From NCBI GenBank assembly GCA_021613535.1, contig CP075496.1, positions 14,570,001 through 14,634,000 of the forward strand: a DNA stretch of 64,000 nucleotides. Reading direction: 5' to 3'. How positions within the stretch are numbered: position 1 is the stretch's first letter; each line of letters begins with the position of its first letter. Shown here piece after piece: positions 28,520 to 39,526 of the stretch. The position numbers and the translations under genes are program-made. Origin of the DNA: Adineta vaga (taxonomy: Eukaryota; Rotifera). The notes under the pieces were generated by a model. That model was given only the letters and a program-made list of their open reading frames with translations. It had not been told where the DNA came from and did no database searches.

Positions 28520-28684
28520 GATAGATAAAAACAATTAATATCATTATATTTATCAAATTTACGTATTTTTAATGTTTGACTAGTACCGATCGGTCCACAG
28601 AAAGATTATCTCAATACAGGATTTTGTTCAGTTTTCGATGCTGTATCTTTTAGTACATTAAACGAATAATTTCATAAAGCTCTT

Positions 28685-28988
28685 CCCAGGTCGACAAATC
28701 CGATATTGGATCCGATAGGACCTTATAGGATCCAACGTTCCGACAAAATCCTATCGGATTCCTGGTGACGGATCTGTATTGGATTCCGTCAGTAGAATTT
28801 CCGTCGGAAGCTGCAAATTTTATGAGCGTTCTTTTTAGCTATATTTTATTGTGGTCTTATGGCAACCTGTCGGATCCGTCGAAATCCGTTTTTTCGAAAC
28901 TATAGTATCCTATGTTGGATCTGATAAGATCCGCAACCGACGGAATCCGAAGTGATTCCGTCACCAGGAATCCGATTGGTCGACCTGG
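28685..28988 (+). mobile_element. CCCAGG-type element, family 3, copy 1
   Basis: The left end is CCCAGGTCGACAAATCCGAT and the right end is ...GTCGACCTGG. Subterminal GGATCC/GGATTCC words and a central AAATTTTATGAGCG stretch are shared, at about 90 percent by eye, with 54699-55016, which lies in the opposite orientation. I could not see a clear target duplication. Confidence 0.8.
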
Positions 28989-29345
28989 TTAGAGCCTAAA
29001 TAAATCTCGATTTCTGGGCATATTTTTTGACAAATCTCAAAATAGTTTTGGGAGTGGTTGTCAGTAAAATTGATGTATTTTTTTATTCGTTCAACCAGAT
29101 GCGCTAAAATTTGGGTCTCCAGATTTTCAATGATGCTGAACAAAATCAAAACATAAGATCAACACAAGAAATTTTGACGAGTGTTTCTTCTCTTAAGAGA
29201 GTTTTTTAAAGAATATAGATGCGCTAATCATCATTATAGTTCTTTCAGAGAGTGGTCAGCGAATCCTACGGATGAGCGTTACTTGTCTTAATGTAAGATT
29301 TCTTTTTTTTTTATAAAAGTTTATGTGAATAAACTGATAAATCTT
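28989..29345. other. Intergenic
   Basis: AT-rich; nothing supportable. Confidence 0.4.
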
Positions 29346-29843
29346 TTATTGAAAAGATTTAAAAAATTCATCAAGATCATTCATCATGTTTTCACAAATG
29401 TATTTTCGAATTTTTTCTTCATTTAATTGCTCTTGTTCTTCTATCCTATAATATTGATTAATATTTGAAATGTTCATATTGTTGATGGACATTTCCTCTT
29501 GCATTGATTTGGCTTTCATCAAGTTTAATTTTGATTAACATAATATTATTAGTTGAACATTTTTTCAATATTTGATGAATAATTTTCTTTGCTCGATCAT
29601 CGGATCCAATATAGCTGTTAATGTATAATCATTTGGTTTGATTTTCATTTCTTGATATAAATCAAGTACTTTGTTTGCTTTATTATGTGCAATTAAATCT
29701 AAAAGATAAACTGATATTGAAAAGAAAATTCTTAAAAAATTTTTCAAAAATTCAACCTTTGAAAAGAATTGTATAAACATAATTAGATTTCTTCTCAACT
29801 GTAGAAAAAACATCCAATGCTTCATCAATATTACCACGACGAA
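29346..29843 (-). pseudogene. Inverted, truncated PPR gene relic with a foreign tail
   Basis: On the minus strand, the first exon (29843-about 29757) and the following intron match exon 2 and intron 2 of the second PPR gene, including the CATTGTAG acceptor. The next block reads DLIAHNKANKVLDLYQEMKI and KPNDYTLTAI like its exon 3, then loses two short pieces and shifts frame before IHQILKKCSTNNIM. After 29530 a hydrophilic open frame with YYRIEEQEQLNEEKIRKYIC and NMMNDLDEFFKSFQ runs to a stop at 29346; it has no counterpart in the PPR genes. The fragment is clearly non-functional as a PPR gene. Confidence 0.75.
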
Positions 29844-29954
29844 CTACAATGAAAACTAAAGATGATTTGTATTTGCTCTGAATAGTTTTTCTTCGAATTC
29901 TCAAAGAAGTAATTTACTTGAAAAATAATTTGAAAAAACAGGATTTTTTTATTT

Positions 29955-30275
29955 AATCAGATAAGATAATGAAATATATGAAATAGTTGATAGATGTTGT
30001 TTTTATATATAATAAACAAGAGTTTTCGAGATTTCAAACCTCATCATCAGTATAAAATACTAAAAGTTAGCAAGTTGAATTAATTTCAATTATAGTTGAA
30101 CAGGTTCAATCGACTTGATTTCGTCTTCTTCATTTGTTTTCATATTCAGTGAAGTAAATGAAATTAATTCAACTTGCTACTGATGATGAGGTTTAAAATC
30201 TCGAAACCTCTTGTTTATCATATATAAAAACAACATCTATCCACTATTTCATATATTTCATTATTTTATCTGATT
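29955..30275. repeat. Long inverted repeat (foldback)
   Basis: Arms of about 120-145 bases: the left arm starts AATCAGATAAGATAATGAAA and the inverse of the right end starts AATCAGATAAAATAATGAAA. The match continues through ACAACATCTATC- and CTCATCATCAGT-type words, with one 20-base insertion in the left arm. It could be a MITE; no terminal duplication is obvious. Confidence 0.7.
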
Positions 30276-30665
30276 CGTAAATATGAATTTCGATGACGGA
30301 TTTAAGTAATCTAACTAGATTTAAATGATATATTGCTGAATAGACGATAACTAATTTTAATAAAATTTACTACTAATCAAACTAGTTCTTTTCATGTACT
30401 GTTATATATGAAGTATATTTTGAATCATATATTGGAAAAGTACATCGTCATTCAGTTTTCAATAGCATCATCTGTAATATTTATTTAGACTTAAGCCTTT
30501 TCTCCATTATTGTAGTTTAATATAATACATTCTATTCAAACTATTTAGTTTCAATCATGATTATTGGTACTTTTTCAAAATATTTTCTGTATCATGATGA
30601 AGCATATATTTATGATATGTCATCACGCTTACAAATACAAGTACAAAAATGCTTTAAAATCATTC
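30276..30665. other. Intergenic, promoter side of the secreted orphan
   Basis: AT-rich, nothing recognised except the TATA box just after it. Confidence 0.35.
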
Positions 30666-30676
30666 TATATATAAAG
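30666..30676 (+). promoter_or_regulatory. TATA box of the secreted orphan gene
   Basis: TATATATAAAG lies 35-45 bases before the ATG at 30711, implying a very short 5' leader. Confidence 0.55.
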
Positions 30677-30710
30677 CCTATACTTTTATTAGTATATCAG
30701 TGAAAAAGCA

Positions 30711-31325
30711 ATGATGATTACTACTTTTTTATTATTGATCATTCCATTAATCAATTTGACAATAAGTCAAATTCCAAATCCTATACGTTATCAAGTTACT
30801 TTCAATGATGCATCACATTATGCTGTGGATAAAATACGTTATAGATTAAGTTCAAAAATATGTTCAATCAACGAAAGTCTATCAACAGGTTGTAGTTCTC
30901 AAGAAATTTATGTTCCTAGTGAAGGTCGAACATATACATTTCGACTTAATAGCGCAAATCCATGTATTGCAAATCGAGGTGCTTTTCTTAAATATATTGA
31001 TACTTGGCCTGATATTGTCGAATCATATGGCGGTGAAAATAAAACATATGACAAAATTATCTTTGATAAAGATTGTGATGGACCTTGTTTGACTTGGTTT
31101 ACTCAGTTTAATGAAACTCAATATACATTTATGAATTATCAAAATAGACTATATGTTCGACAATCAGATTCTCGACCAATTAAGACGACCCAAGCACGAT
31201 ATGATTTGAAAACAGGAGAATTAGTTGGAGAAACTGAAAGTAAAATTACTTATTGGAGTTTGGATGAAATACCTGATTCAGAATTTAAATTTCCAATTGA
31301 TACGAAGAAATGTTATTTTGCTTAA
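30711..31325 (+). CDS. Small secreted orphan protein, single exon
   Basis: An intronless frame of 204 residues. It starts with a signal peptide (MMITTFLLLIIPLINLTIS, cleavage probably near residue 19-20). The mature part has Cys at several spaced positions (CSINESLSTGC, NPCIANRG, DKDCDGPCLTW, and a C-terminal KKCYFA) and N-glycosylation sequons (NKT, NET). The likely disulfide pattern and small size suggest an extracellular domain, but I do not recognise the family. A TATA box sits just upstream and an AATAAA follows the stop at about 31390. It is not obviously tied to its neighbours. Confidence 0.7.
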   Translation: MMITTFLLLIIPLINLTISQIPNPIRYQVTFNDASHYAVDKIRYRLSSKICSINESLSTGCSSQEIYVPSEGRTYTFRLNSANPCIANRGAFLKYIDTWPDIVESYGGENKTYDKIIFDKDCDGPCLTWFTQFNETQYTFMNYQNRLYVRQSDSRPIKTTQARYDLKTGELVGETESKITYWSLDEIPDSEFKFPIDTKKCYFA

Positions 31326-32330
31326 ATTTCAGTTGTTTTCTGTTTCAGCATCATAAGTAACAATTATTTAACTTTTCGGTATCTATAAGAAATAAATCTA
31401 CGGAATGATACAACAACTTGAGATGTTTATTAGTCAGTTCATTCAACACATATATGATCTTCTTTATCTAAATAAACTACAGTTTTCACAATACAGTTTC
31501 TCAAATATTGAGAGTATGGATAAGAGCATCATCATATCATTTAAGTACGTGAAACAAGTTGATCATCCTTTCCTCAGCGAACAAATAGTTGTTCATAAAT
31601 TCTATTATGATCTTGATAGAAACAATAAAATATCTGATAACTTCATAGAAAATTTATTCTATTCATTAAAATACTTTTCTCTCAAACTTAAACATAGCTT
31701 CTCACGGTACAATAACAGATCGACAGAGAACTTTTCACGAAATTGACTATAATTGTATAAAATAATCACATTTATTTGTCTTTCTAATAAGTTTTCAACA
31801 GATTTTTAACTATCTATCAGATACGCAACATCAAATGAATGATGTCAGAGGAAAATTCAACAGCATAGAATATATGAAATCAATTTAATTTAAATAGAAT
31901 AGATATCGCTATATATATGTTGCCTTCTTTCTTATTAGTCTTTTCTTTTTGTCTGTGAAATACATATTCATTCGTTTGGTTCGTGATCGTGAAGTAAAAA
32001 TAAAATAAATGAAAATGGAAATAAGTGAATTTAAAGAATTAAATTAAAATCAAATTGGAAGACATTTGTTTAAAATATATAATAGTTCAATATAATAAGA
32101 AAATAATTCTTCATTTAATTCAATGAAGAATAATTTTAATATTCAAATAATTAAATCGTGTAAATTTTCTCTTAGAAATAATTAAATATAAAGATTTTAT
32201 TTATTTTCTATTAATATTTAATGATATTTCGCATAAAAAATCATTTTCCATATAATAAATTCAATATTTGATAATCTTTTTCTTTCTCTTTAGATTATTT
32301 CAATCTCGACTTGATTCTCATTCTTCAAAT
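31326..32330. other. Intergenic and promoter region of PPR gene A
   Basis: About 31800-32330 is related to 35270-35739 upstream of the second PPR gene: shared words include TATATGAAATCAATTTAATT, AATAGAATAGAT and AAAATAATTCTTCATTTAA. It was therefore duplicated together with the gene. A CTTTAG just before the chosen start may be the acceptor of a leader intron. Confidence 0.5.
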
Positions 32331-34677
32331 ATGTTTTCAATTAAACCTTATTCAACTATTCAACATTTATTGATCATATGTCGCCAAATGTCATCATCAT
32401 TATCAATGGAATTAGGTTTAACAATGAAACAATTAATTGATTCAAAACAATATCAAAAAGTTCTAAATCTATATGATGAAAACTTTAAAACCTACAATAA
32501 TGTTTGTATCGATATGACATTAAAAGCATGTATTAAATTAAATAATTATCAATATGTTCAAAATATTGAAAAAAATCTTTCAAAAGAATCATTGAATAAT
32601 CCTTATGTTCAAACATCACTTATTCTATTTCATAGTAAGTTATTTTTATAAGCATTTCAAAAATTTATTCAAAAAAAAGTTAATTTGGTTTTGTTTTCTT
32701 CATTATAGTACAACGTGGTGATATCGATAAAGCATTGAATATATTTTCTACGATTGATAAAAAATCAATTTATCTTTATACAGTTATTTTCAAAGGTCAG
32801 TTTATTAAAATATCCTCTCTGGATTTTATTTTCAATATCAATTTATTCCTTAGGTTTAATTACAAATAATAAATCAGATAAAGTACTTGATCTATATGAT
32901 AAAATGACAATTAAACCTAATAATTTTACATTAACTGTAATATTTAGTGCATGTGCTCAACTTGCAAATCAACGAGCAATGATAATTGGAAAGAAACTTC
33001 TTAAGCAAACATTGAAAACCGATTCAACTGATAACATTATGTTAACTTCAGCAATAAATATGCTAATGGCTTTTGGTTTTGTTAAGGATGCTGAAACACT
33101 TTTCCAGCTTATTAAGAACAAACATACAATAGTTTATGGTACTATGATGAAAGGATATAATAACAATAATCAACCATTAAAATCTTTACAACTTTTCCAA
33201 CAAATGAAAAATGAAAATGTTAAACTCGATGAAATTAAATTTCTTTTACTTATTAATTCTTGTTCACAAATTGGTATTTTATCAATATGTCAGCATATTG
33301 TTAATCAAATTCCTCCACATTTCTTTAATAATATACAAATAGGTGCTTCGTTAATTGATATGTGGGAAAGTATTTAACTAAATATTTCATTTTGAAAACA
33401 AACTATTTTATTTGATTATCTTTTTCATAGGGAAAAGCTGGTTCAATTAAAAATGCTCAACAAATATTTCAATCAATCAAAAATCCCGATGTTGTAACTT
33501 ATAATGCAATGAGTAAATAAATTATTTTGTTTTTATCATCTATGATTTTATTTTATATTTATAGTTAACTCATTTGGACTTAATCTTATGGGTTTAGAAG
33601 CAGTTAAATTATATGAAACAATACCAAATAATATACGCGATGAAATATCACATATTTGTGTATTAAATGCATGTTCTCATTCGGGTCTTCTTCATCAAGC
33701 TTATCAGATTTTTAATCAAATTTCAAATAAAACAGAAAAAATAGTTGCAACAATGGTTTGTTTTTTTGGTTCATTGAATATAAAATGTTTCTTCTTATTT
33801 AGATTGATGGTTTAAGTCGTCTTTTTCTATTTGATGAAGCACAAAAATTATTAGACGAATATGAAAAAACGAACTCACCCTCTGTAGTTATGTATAGTAA
33901 GAAAATCATTAATATAAAAATTTCAATAATTTATGTAATTCTAGCGGCAATATTATCTGGTGCACGTAATCATCGAAACTCTACTTTATCAGAAAAAATC
34001 TATGATAAAATGAAGGTTTTATTTCCTGATCAAAAAGACGATATGGTATCTAGTTCTATTCTTCTTTCCAATATATATAACTCATTGGGTGATTCACAAA
34101 GAGCACAAGATATTCGATCAAATCGAATAAATAAATTTGGTAAAAAAGTTAAACCAGGATTAGCATGGACTGAAATCAATGATGAAATTGTGGTAAAAAC
34201 TTTCCTTTAATATTAAAATTAAATTTGTTCTTTTTTTCAAAAGGAATTCAGAGCTCATGATCAATCTCATCCACGATCAAAAGAAATTTATGAAGAAGCT
34301 AAAAAAATATCATCTGAATTAATTGCATATGGATACGAATACGATTCAACTTGGATTACTCGTCCACTAGGTGAAGATGAAACTGTTGAATCAGTTTTAT
34401 GTGGTCATAGTGAAAGATTAGCTATAGCATTTAATTTTGTTGTACGATCAAATCCTTCGATGATTCAAATCACTAAAAATCTTCGAGTTTGTGGTGATTG
34501 TCGTAAGTAACTCATGACTTTATATCATTTAGAATAATTTATATTCATTTTATATACATAGATGAAGCAACAAAATTAATTGCAAAAATTCGAAAATGTG
34601 AAATCATTGTTCGTGATGCTAATTGTATTCATCACTTTCACACTAATGGACAATGTTCTTGTCAAGATCATTTTTAA
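32331..34677 (+). CDS. PPR protein with E and DYW-type deaminase domains (gene A)
   Basis: PPR proteins bind organelle RNA one base per repeat, and plant-type DYW domains are cytidine deaminases that edit C to U. Nine exons (32331-32634, 32709-32795, 32854-33365, 33431-33512, 33565-33755, 33803-33896, 33945-34192, 34244-34502, 34562-34677) join in phase to 1893 nt, or 630 residues. Helical PPR repeats (for example YGTMMKGYNNNNQPLKSLQL and GKAGSIKNAQQIF) are followed by a plant-like E region, the PG box KPGLAWTEI, then HSERLAIAF, NLRVCGDCHEATKLI, and the end NGQCSCQDHF. HxE and CxxCH, the zinc and catalytic residues of DYW deaminases, are present, while the terminal DYW is DHF. The ATG at 32331 is chosen to match gene B; the open frame extends further upstream. 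The donor after 33365 is GA instead of GT, so this copy may be impaired or may use a shifted splice. Confidence 0.88.
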
Positions 34678-35214
34678 GATTTTGTTTTTTTCGTTGTTGT
34701 TATTTTTGTTGTTAATATATAAAACTAAACTCATATATGATTCAATCATTAACACTTTCATGAACAGTTTGATCAAAATAGATTATGATGAAAAGTTAAG
34801 ATATAGGAAATTTTTTTCAGATAGTTAAATAGATTTATTTCTGTTGAGTATATTAACTTGTTAGCAATAATCATTGAATTGATTGAATGTGAGGAAGACA
34901 TTAATCATTATGTTTTGAAAACTTCTCTGTGTTTTTTTGAAATAAAATTTTAATGAAATATTGCAAACACTGTTTATCAGTTGATACTATCGCCATAGAG
35001 ATGAATGAATAGATAGATAGATGGTTGAGGTCAACAGAATATATGAAACTAATGAACTGGAATTAAAATAGATGTTGGTCAATAGAAGTCTCGATCTTTT
35101 TTTGTTGAACAGAAGAAATGTTTTATTATCGATCCCAGTCGAACTTTTTTTTTCAAGCGCTGGCAAGACTTGATGTGAAGATTTGTCTACAGTGCAGGAC
35201 TTTCGTTGCATTAT
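33565..35214 (+). repeat. Segmental duplication, copy 1
   Basis: From exon 5 of PPR gene A through its 3' flank this segment is nearly identical to 37943-40059 (exon 7 onward of gene B), apart from the 457-bp element and its 8-bp duplication. Similarity stops sharply after CTTTCGTTGCAT. Confidence 0.85.
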
Positions 35215-35739
35215 ATCTTCTTGTAAGAATTATTTGTGATCTTTCTGAACACATTTCTATCTATCAAATGTGCAACATCAAATAAATCATAATGGAGAAA
35301 AGGGCAACAGAATAGAAATATATGAAATCAATTTAATTTAAATAGAATAGATGTCGCTCCATAGATGTTACGTTCGTTCTTATTAGTGTCTTCGTTTTGT
35401 CTATTCCTTGATTTAGTTCGTGAGATGAAAATAAATAAATGAGAAGGAAAATCAGTGAATTTAAAGAATTAAACAAAAATTAAAAGAAAAAACATCCGTT
35501 TAAAATATACAATAATTCAATAGAATGAGAAAATAATTCTTCATTTAACTGAATAAAGAATGAATTATAAATTTCAATAAAATAAATCATATAGATTTTC
35601 TCTGAGGAATAATCAAATCTGACGATTAGTTTTGTATTAATATTCAATGATATTTCTCATGAACAATCATTTTCTAAATAAAAAAATAAACTTTTTCTTT
35701 AGATTATTTCAAGCCAAACTTGATTTTCACCCTTTAAAT
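34678..35739. other. 3' flank of PPR gene A and promoter region of gene B
   Basis: Up to 35214 it belongs to the segmental duplication. 35270-35739 resembles the region upstream of gene A. No other coding sequence is seen; overlapping open frames on both strands at 34576-34828 are shadows in duplicated 3' DNA. Confidence 0.5.
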
Positions 35740-38700
35740 ATGTTTTCAAGTAAAACTTTTTCAACTATTCAATATTTATCAATTATATGTCAACACACAA
35801 ATCGATTCTCATCATCATCATCATTATCGATGAACTTAGGATTAGCGATGAAAAAATTGATTGATGCAAAACAATATCAAAACGTCCTTAAAATCTATGA
35901 TGAAAATTGTAAAATATCTAATGATTTTATGATCGATATGACATTAAGAGCGTGTATTAAATTGAAAGATTATCAACGTATCGAAGCTATTGAGAAAAAG
36001 CTTTCAAAAGAATCACTAAATAATTCTTATGTTCAAACATCACTTATTCAATTTTATAGTAAATGATTTCTATAAGAATCTGAAAAATATATTCCGAAAA
36101 AAATGAAAATAATTTTCATCTTTACATTGTAGTTCAACGTGGCAATATTGACAAAGCATTAAATGTTTTTTCTACAATTGAAAAGAAATCAAATTATCTT
36201 TATACAATTATTTTCAAAGGTTGAGTTTTTGAAATATTTTTTAAGAATTTTCTTTTCAATATCAGTTTATCTTTTAGATTTAATTGCACATAATAAAGCA
36301 AACAAAGTACTTGATTTATATCAAGAAATGAAAATTAAACCAAATGATTATACATTAACTGTAATATTTGATTCATGTGCTCAACTTGTCAATGAACGAG
36401 CAATGGTAATTGGAAAAAAACTTCTTGATCAAATATTGAAAAAACGTTCAACTAATAATATTATGTTAACTTCAGCAATAAATATGTTAATGAACTTTGG
36501 TGAAGTTAAAGATGCCGAACAAATTTTTGAAAAAATTAAAGAAAAAGATTCAATTGCTTATGGTACTATGATGAAAGGATATAATATTAATAATCAACCC
36601 TTAAAAACTTTACAACTTTTTCAACAAATGAAAAAAGAAAATATTAAACCAGATGAAATTAAATTTCTTTTACTTATTAATGCTTGTTCACAAATTGGTA
36701 TTTTATCAATATGTCAAGAGATTGTTAATCAAATTCCTTCACATTTCTTTAATAATAGAAAAATATCTACTTCATTAATTGATATGTGGGTAAGTTATTC
36801 AAACAATTGTTTCATTTTGGAAATTTCAAAAAAATTGAAAGATTGAAAATCGAATAAAGTAAGAACTCGTCATTATTCACATTTTCAGACTCATAAAAAA
36901 CAAAAATGAGATTGTTTTCAAGGTCAGTTGTATAATTGGAAATGCAGAATAAACATAATTTTATAACAAAATTATACTCTTTATAAAAATTCCTTTCTGT
37001 AGCTTACTAATTGTAAACCTTTTCAAAAAAAAAAGAATCGATGATCACCAGTGTCGAAAATAAGATATTATATTTGTTTGATTTCATTTCAGGGAAAAGT
37101 TGGTTCAATTAAAAATGCTCAACAAACATTCGAATTAATCAAGAATCGAGATCTTATAAGTTATAATACGATGAGTAAATAAATCACTTCGTTTTTATCA
37201 TTCATTATTTATTTTCAATTTTTATTTCAAGTTAAGTCATATAGACTTAATCTTATGGGTCTTAGAGCAATTGAATTATATGAAACAATGCCTGTTGCTC
37301 CGGATGATGTTACGTATAGTGCTATTATGGATACATGTACTCAACTTAACAATGATCAAGCAAAAACAATTGGAAAGAAAATTATTGATCAAATATTGAA
37401 AAAACGTTCAACTAATAATATTATGTTAACTTCAGCAATAAATATGTTAATGAACTTTGGTGAAGTTAAAGATGCCGAACAAATTTTTGAAAAAATTAAA
37501 GAAAAAGATTCAATTGCTTATGGTACGATGATGAAAGGATATAATATTAATAATCAACCCTTAAAAACTTTACAACTTTTTCAACAAATGAAAAAAGAAA
37601 ATATTAAACCAGATGAAATCATATTCGTTTTACTTATCAATACTTATGCACAAATTGGTATTTTATCTTTATGTCATAAGATTGTCACTGAAATTCCTTC
37701 ACATTTTTCTAATAATATACAAATATCTAATTCATTAATTGATATGTGGGTAAGTACTAATTGCTAAACTTCAACAAATTAAACTTGATTTATTTTCATA
37801 GGGAAAAGTTAGTTCGGTTAAAAATGCTCAAGAGATTTTTGAATCAATCAAGAATCCAGATGTTATAACTTATAACACGATGAGTAAATAAATTATATGT
37901 CATTTTATCATTTATTATTTATTTATATTTTCTAATTTAAAGTTAATTCATTTGGACTTAATCTTATGGGTTTAGAAGCAGTTAAATTATATGAAACAAT
38001 ACCAAATAATATACGCGATGAAATATCACATATTTGTGTATTAAATGCATGTTCTCATTCGGGTCTTCTTCATCAAGCTTATCAGATTTTTAATCAAATT
38101 TCAAATAAAACAGAAAAAATAACTACAACAATGGTTTGTTTTTCTTTTGTTTATCAAATACGAGAAGTTGTTTTTTATTTAGATTGATGGTTTAAGCCGT
38201 CTTTTTCTATTTGATGAAGCACAAAAATTATTAGATGAATATGAAAAAACAAATTCAGCATCATTAATTATGTATAGTAAGAAGATTAATAATATGAAGA
38301 TATTTATTAATTACTAAATCAATTCTAGTGACAATATTATCAGGTGCACGTAATCATAGAAATTCTTCTTTATCAGAAAAACTTTATGATAAAATAAAAA
38401 TTTTATTTCCTAATGAAAAAGATCATATTATATCTGGTTCTATTCTTCTATGTAATGTATATACTTCATTAGGTGATTCACAAAGAGCACAAGATATTCG
38501 ATCAAATCGAATAAATAAATTTGGTAAAAAAGTTAAACCAGGATTAGCATGGACTGAATTCAATGGTGAAATTGTGGTAAAAACTTTCCCTTAATATTAA
38601 AATTAAATTTGTTCTTTTTTTCAAAAGGAATTCAGAGCTCATGATCAATCTCATCCACGATCAAAAGAAATTTATGAAGAAGCTAAAAAAATATCATCTG

Positions 38701-39526
38701 AATTAATTGCATATGGATACGAATATGATTCAACTTGGATTACTCGTCCACTAGGTGAAGATGAAACTGTTGAATCAGTTTTATGTGGTCATAGTGAAAG
38801 ATTAGCTATAGCATTTAATTTTGTTGTACGATCAAATCCTTCGATGATTCAAATCACTAAAAATCTTCGAGTTTGTGGTGATTGTCGTAAGTAACTCATG
38901 ACTTTATATCATTTCATATAATGGTCTTTTAAATTTCAATCAGAATTTTAACGAAAAAAATGGATCTTAGTTAAAATTGAAATGGGAGGACTAGCGGATT
39001 TAAGAAAACACACATTTTTGTAATTCATTATATAAAATGTTTTGCCTATAGTCTCTATTGAGGGTGCGGGGAGGGTGTGGCGGGGTATTAGTATATTGAG
39101 GATGCGGGGAGGGTGTTGGCGGTGTAATGGAATAACTGAACAGTTGCATAAATAGGTAACTAAATAGTTGAATACTTGAGTTCTAGTTTTGAGCACTATA
39201 CTACGGGTATGGTTTCCACTCTAATATTGATTACGTATGAAATGTAATATCTTTTATGCTAGTCGTTGTGGAAGGTGTTGTTCTGTTAGATCTGCAAGTT
39301 CCGCGGTAGATGTATAAATGGGGTCCGATTTTTTTTTAAATTCAATTTGAAATATAAAAGACCATAGACTCTATCATTTAGAATAATTTATATTCATTTT
39401 ATATACATAGATGAAGCAACAAAATTAATTGCAAAAATTCGAAAATGTGAAATCATTGTTCGTGATGCTAATTGTATTCATCACTTTCACACTAATGGAC
39501 AATGTTCTTGTCAAGATCATTTTTAA
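35740..39526 (+). CDS. PPR protein with E and DYW-type deaminase domains (gene B, longer)
   Basis: This is the tandem paralogue of gene A. Eleven exons (35740-36058, 36133-36219, 36278-36789, 37093-37174, 37232-37749, 37802-37883, 37943-38133, 38183-38276, 38329-38576, 38628-38886, 39411-39526) join in phase to 2508 nt, or 835 residues. All introns begin GT and end AG. The N-terminus (MFSSKTFSTIQYLSIICQ) could be a mitochondrial presequence. It has the same PG box, HSERLAIAF, CGDCHEATK and CSCQDHF end as gene A. The extra length comes from a second copy of the long PPR exon plus its 82-nt partner (37232-37883). Intron 10 holds a MITE. Gene A and B 5' exons are only moderately similar, while the last five exons are almost identical. 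Of the two genes, this one has fully canonical splice sites. Confidence 0.9.

Noticed and set aside
28075-28538. 129-codon and 63-codon plus-strand frames
   Set aside because: Their FxVPxxP-like repeats come from the CAGAACC dyad array, not from a protein.
31405-31746. 113-codon open frame after the secreted orphan
   Set aside because: It follows an AATAAA in 3' flanking DNA, and has low-complexity composition, no motif and no splice context.
34576-34828. Opposing open frames at the end of PPR gene A
   Set aside because: They overlap the true last exon and duplicated 3' flank; no independent support.
39050-39125. Possible telomere-like G-rich repeats in the intron element
   Set aside because: GGGTGCGGGGAGGGTG occurs only twice, inside a MITE, and does not match a simple telomere unit.
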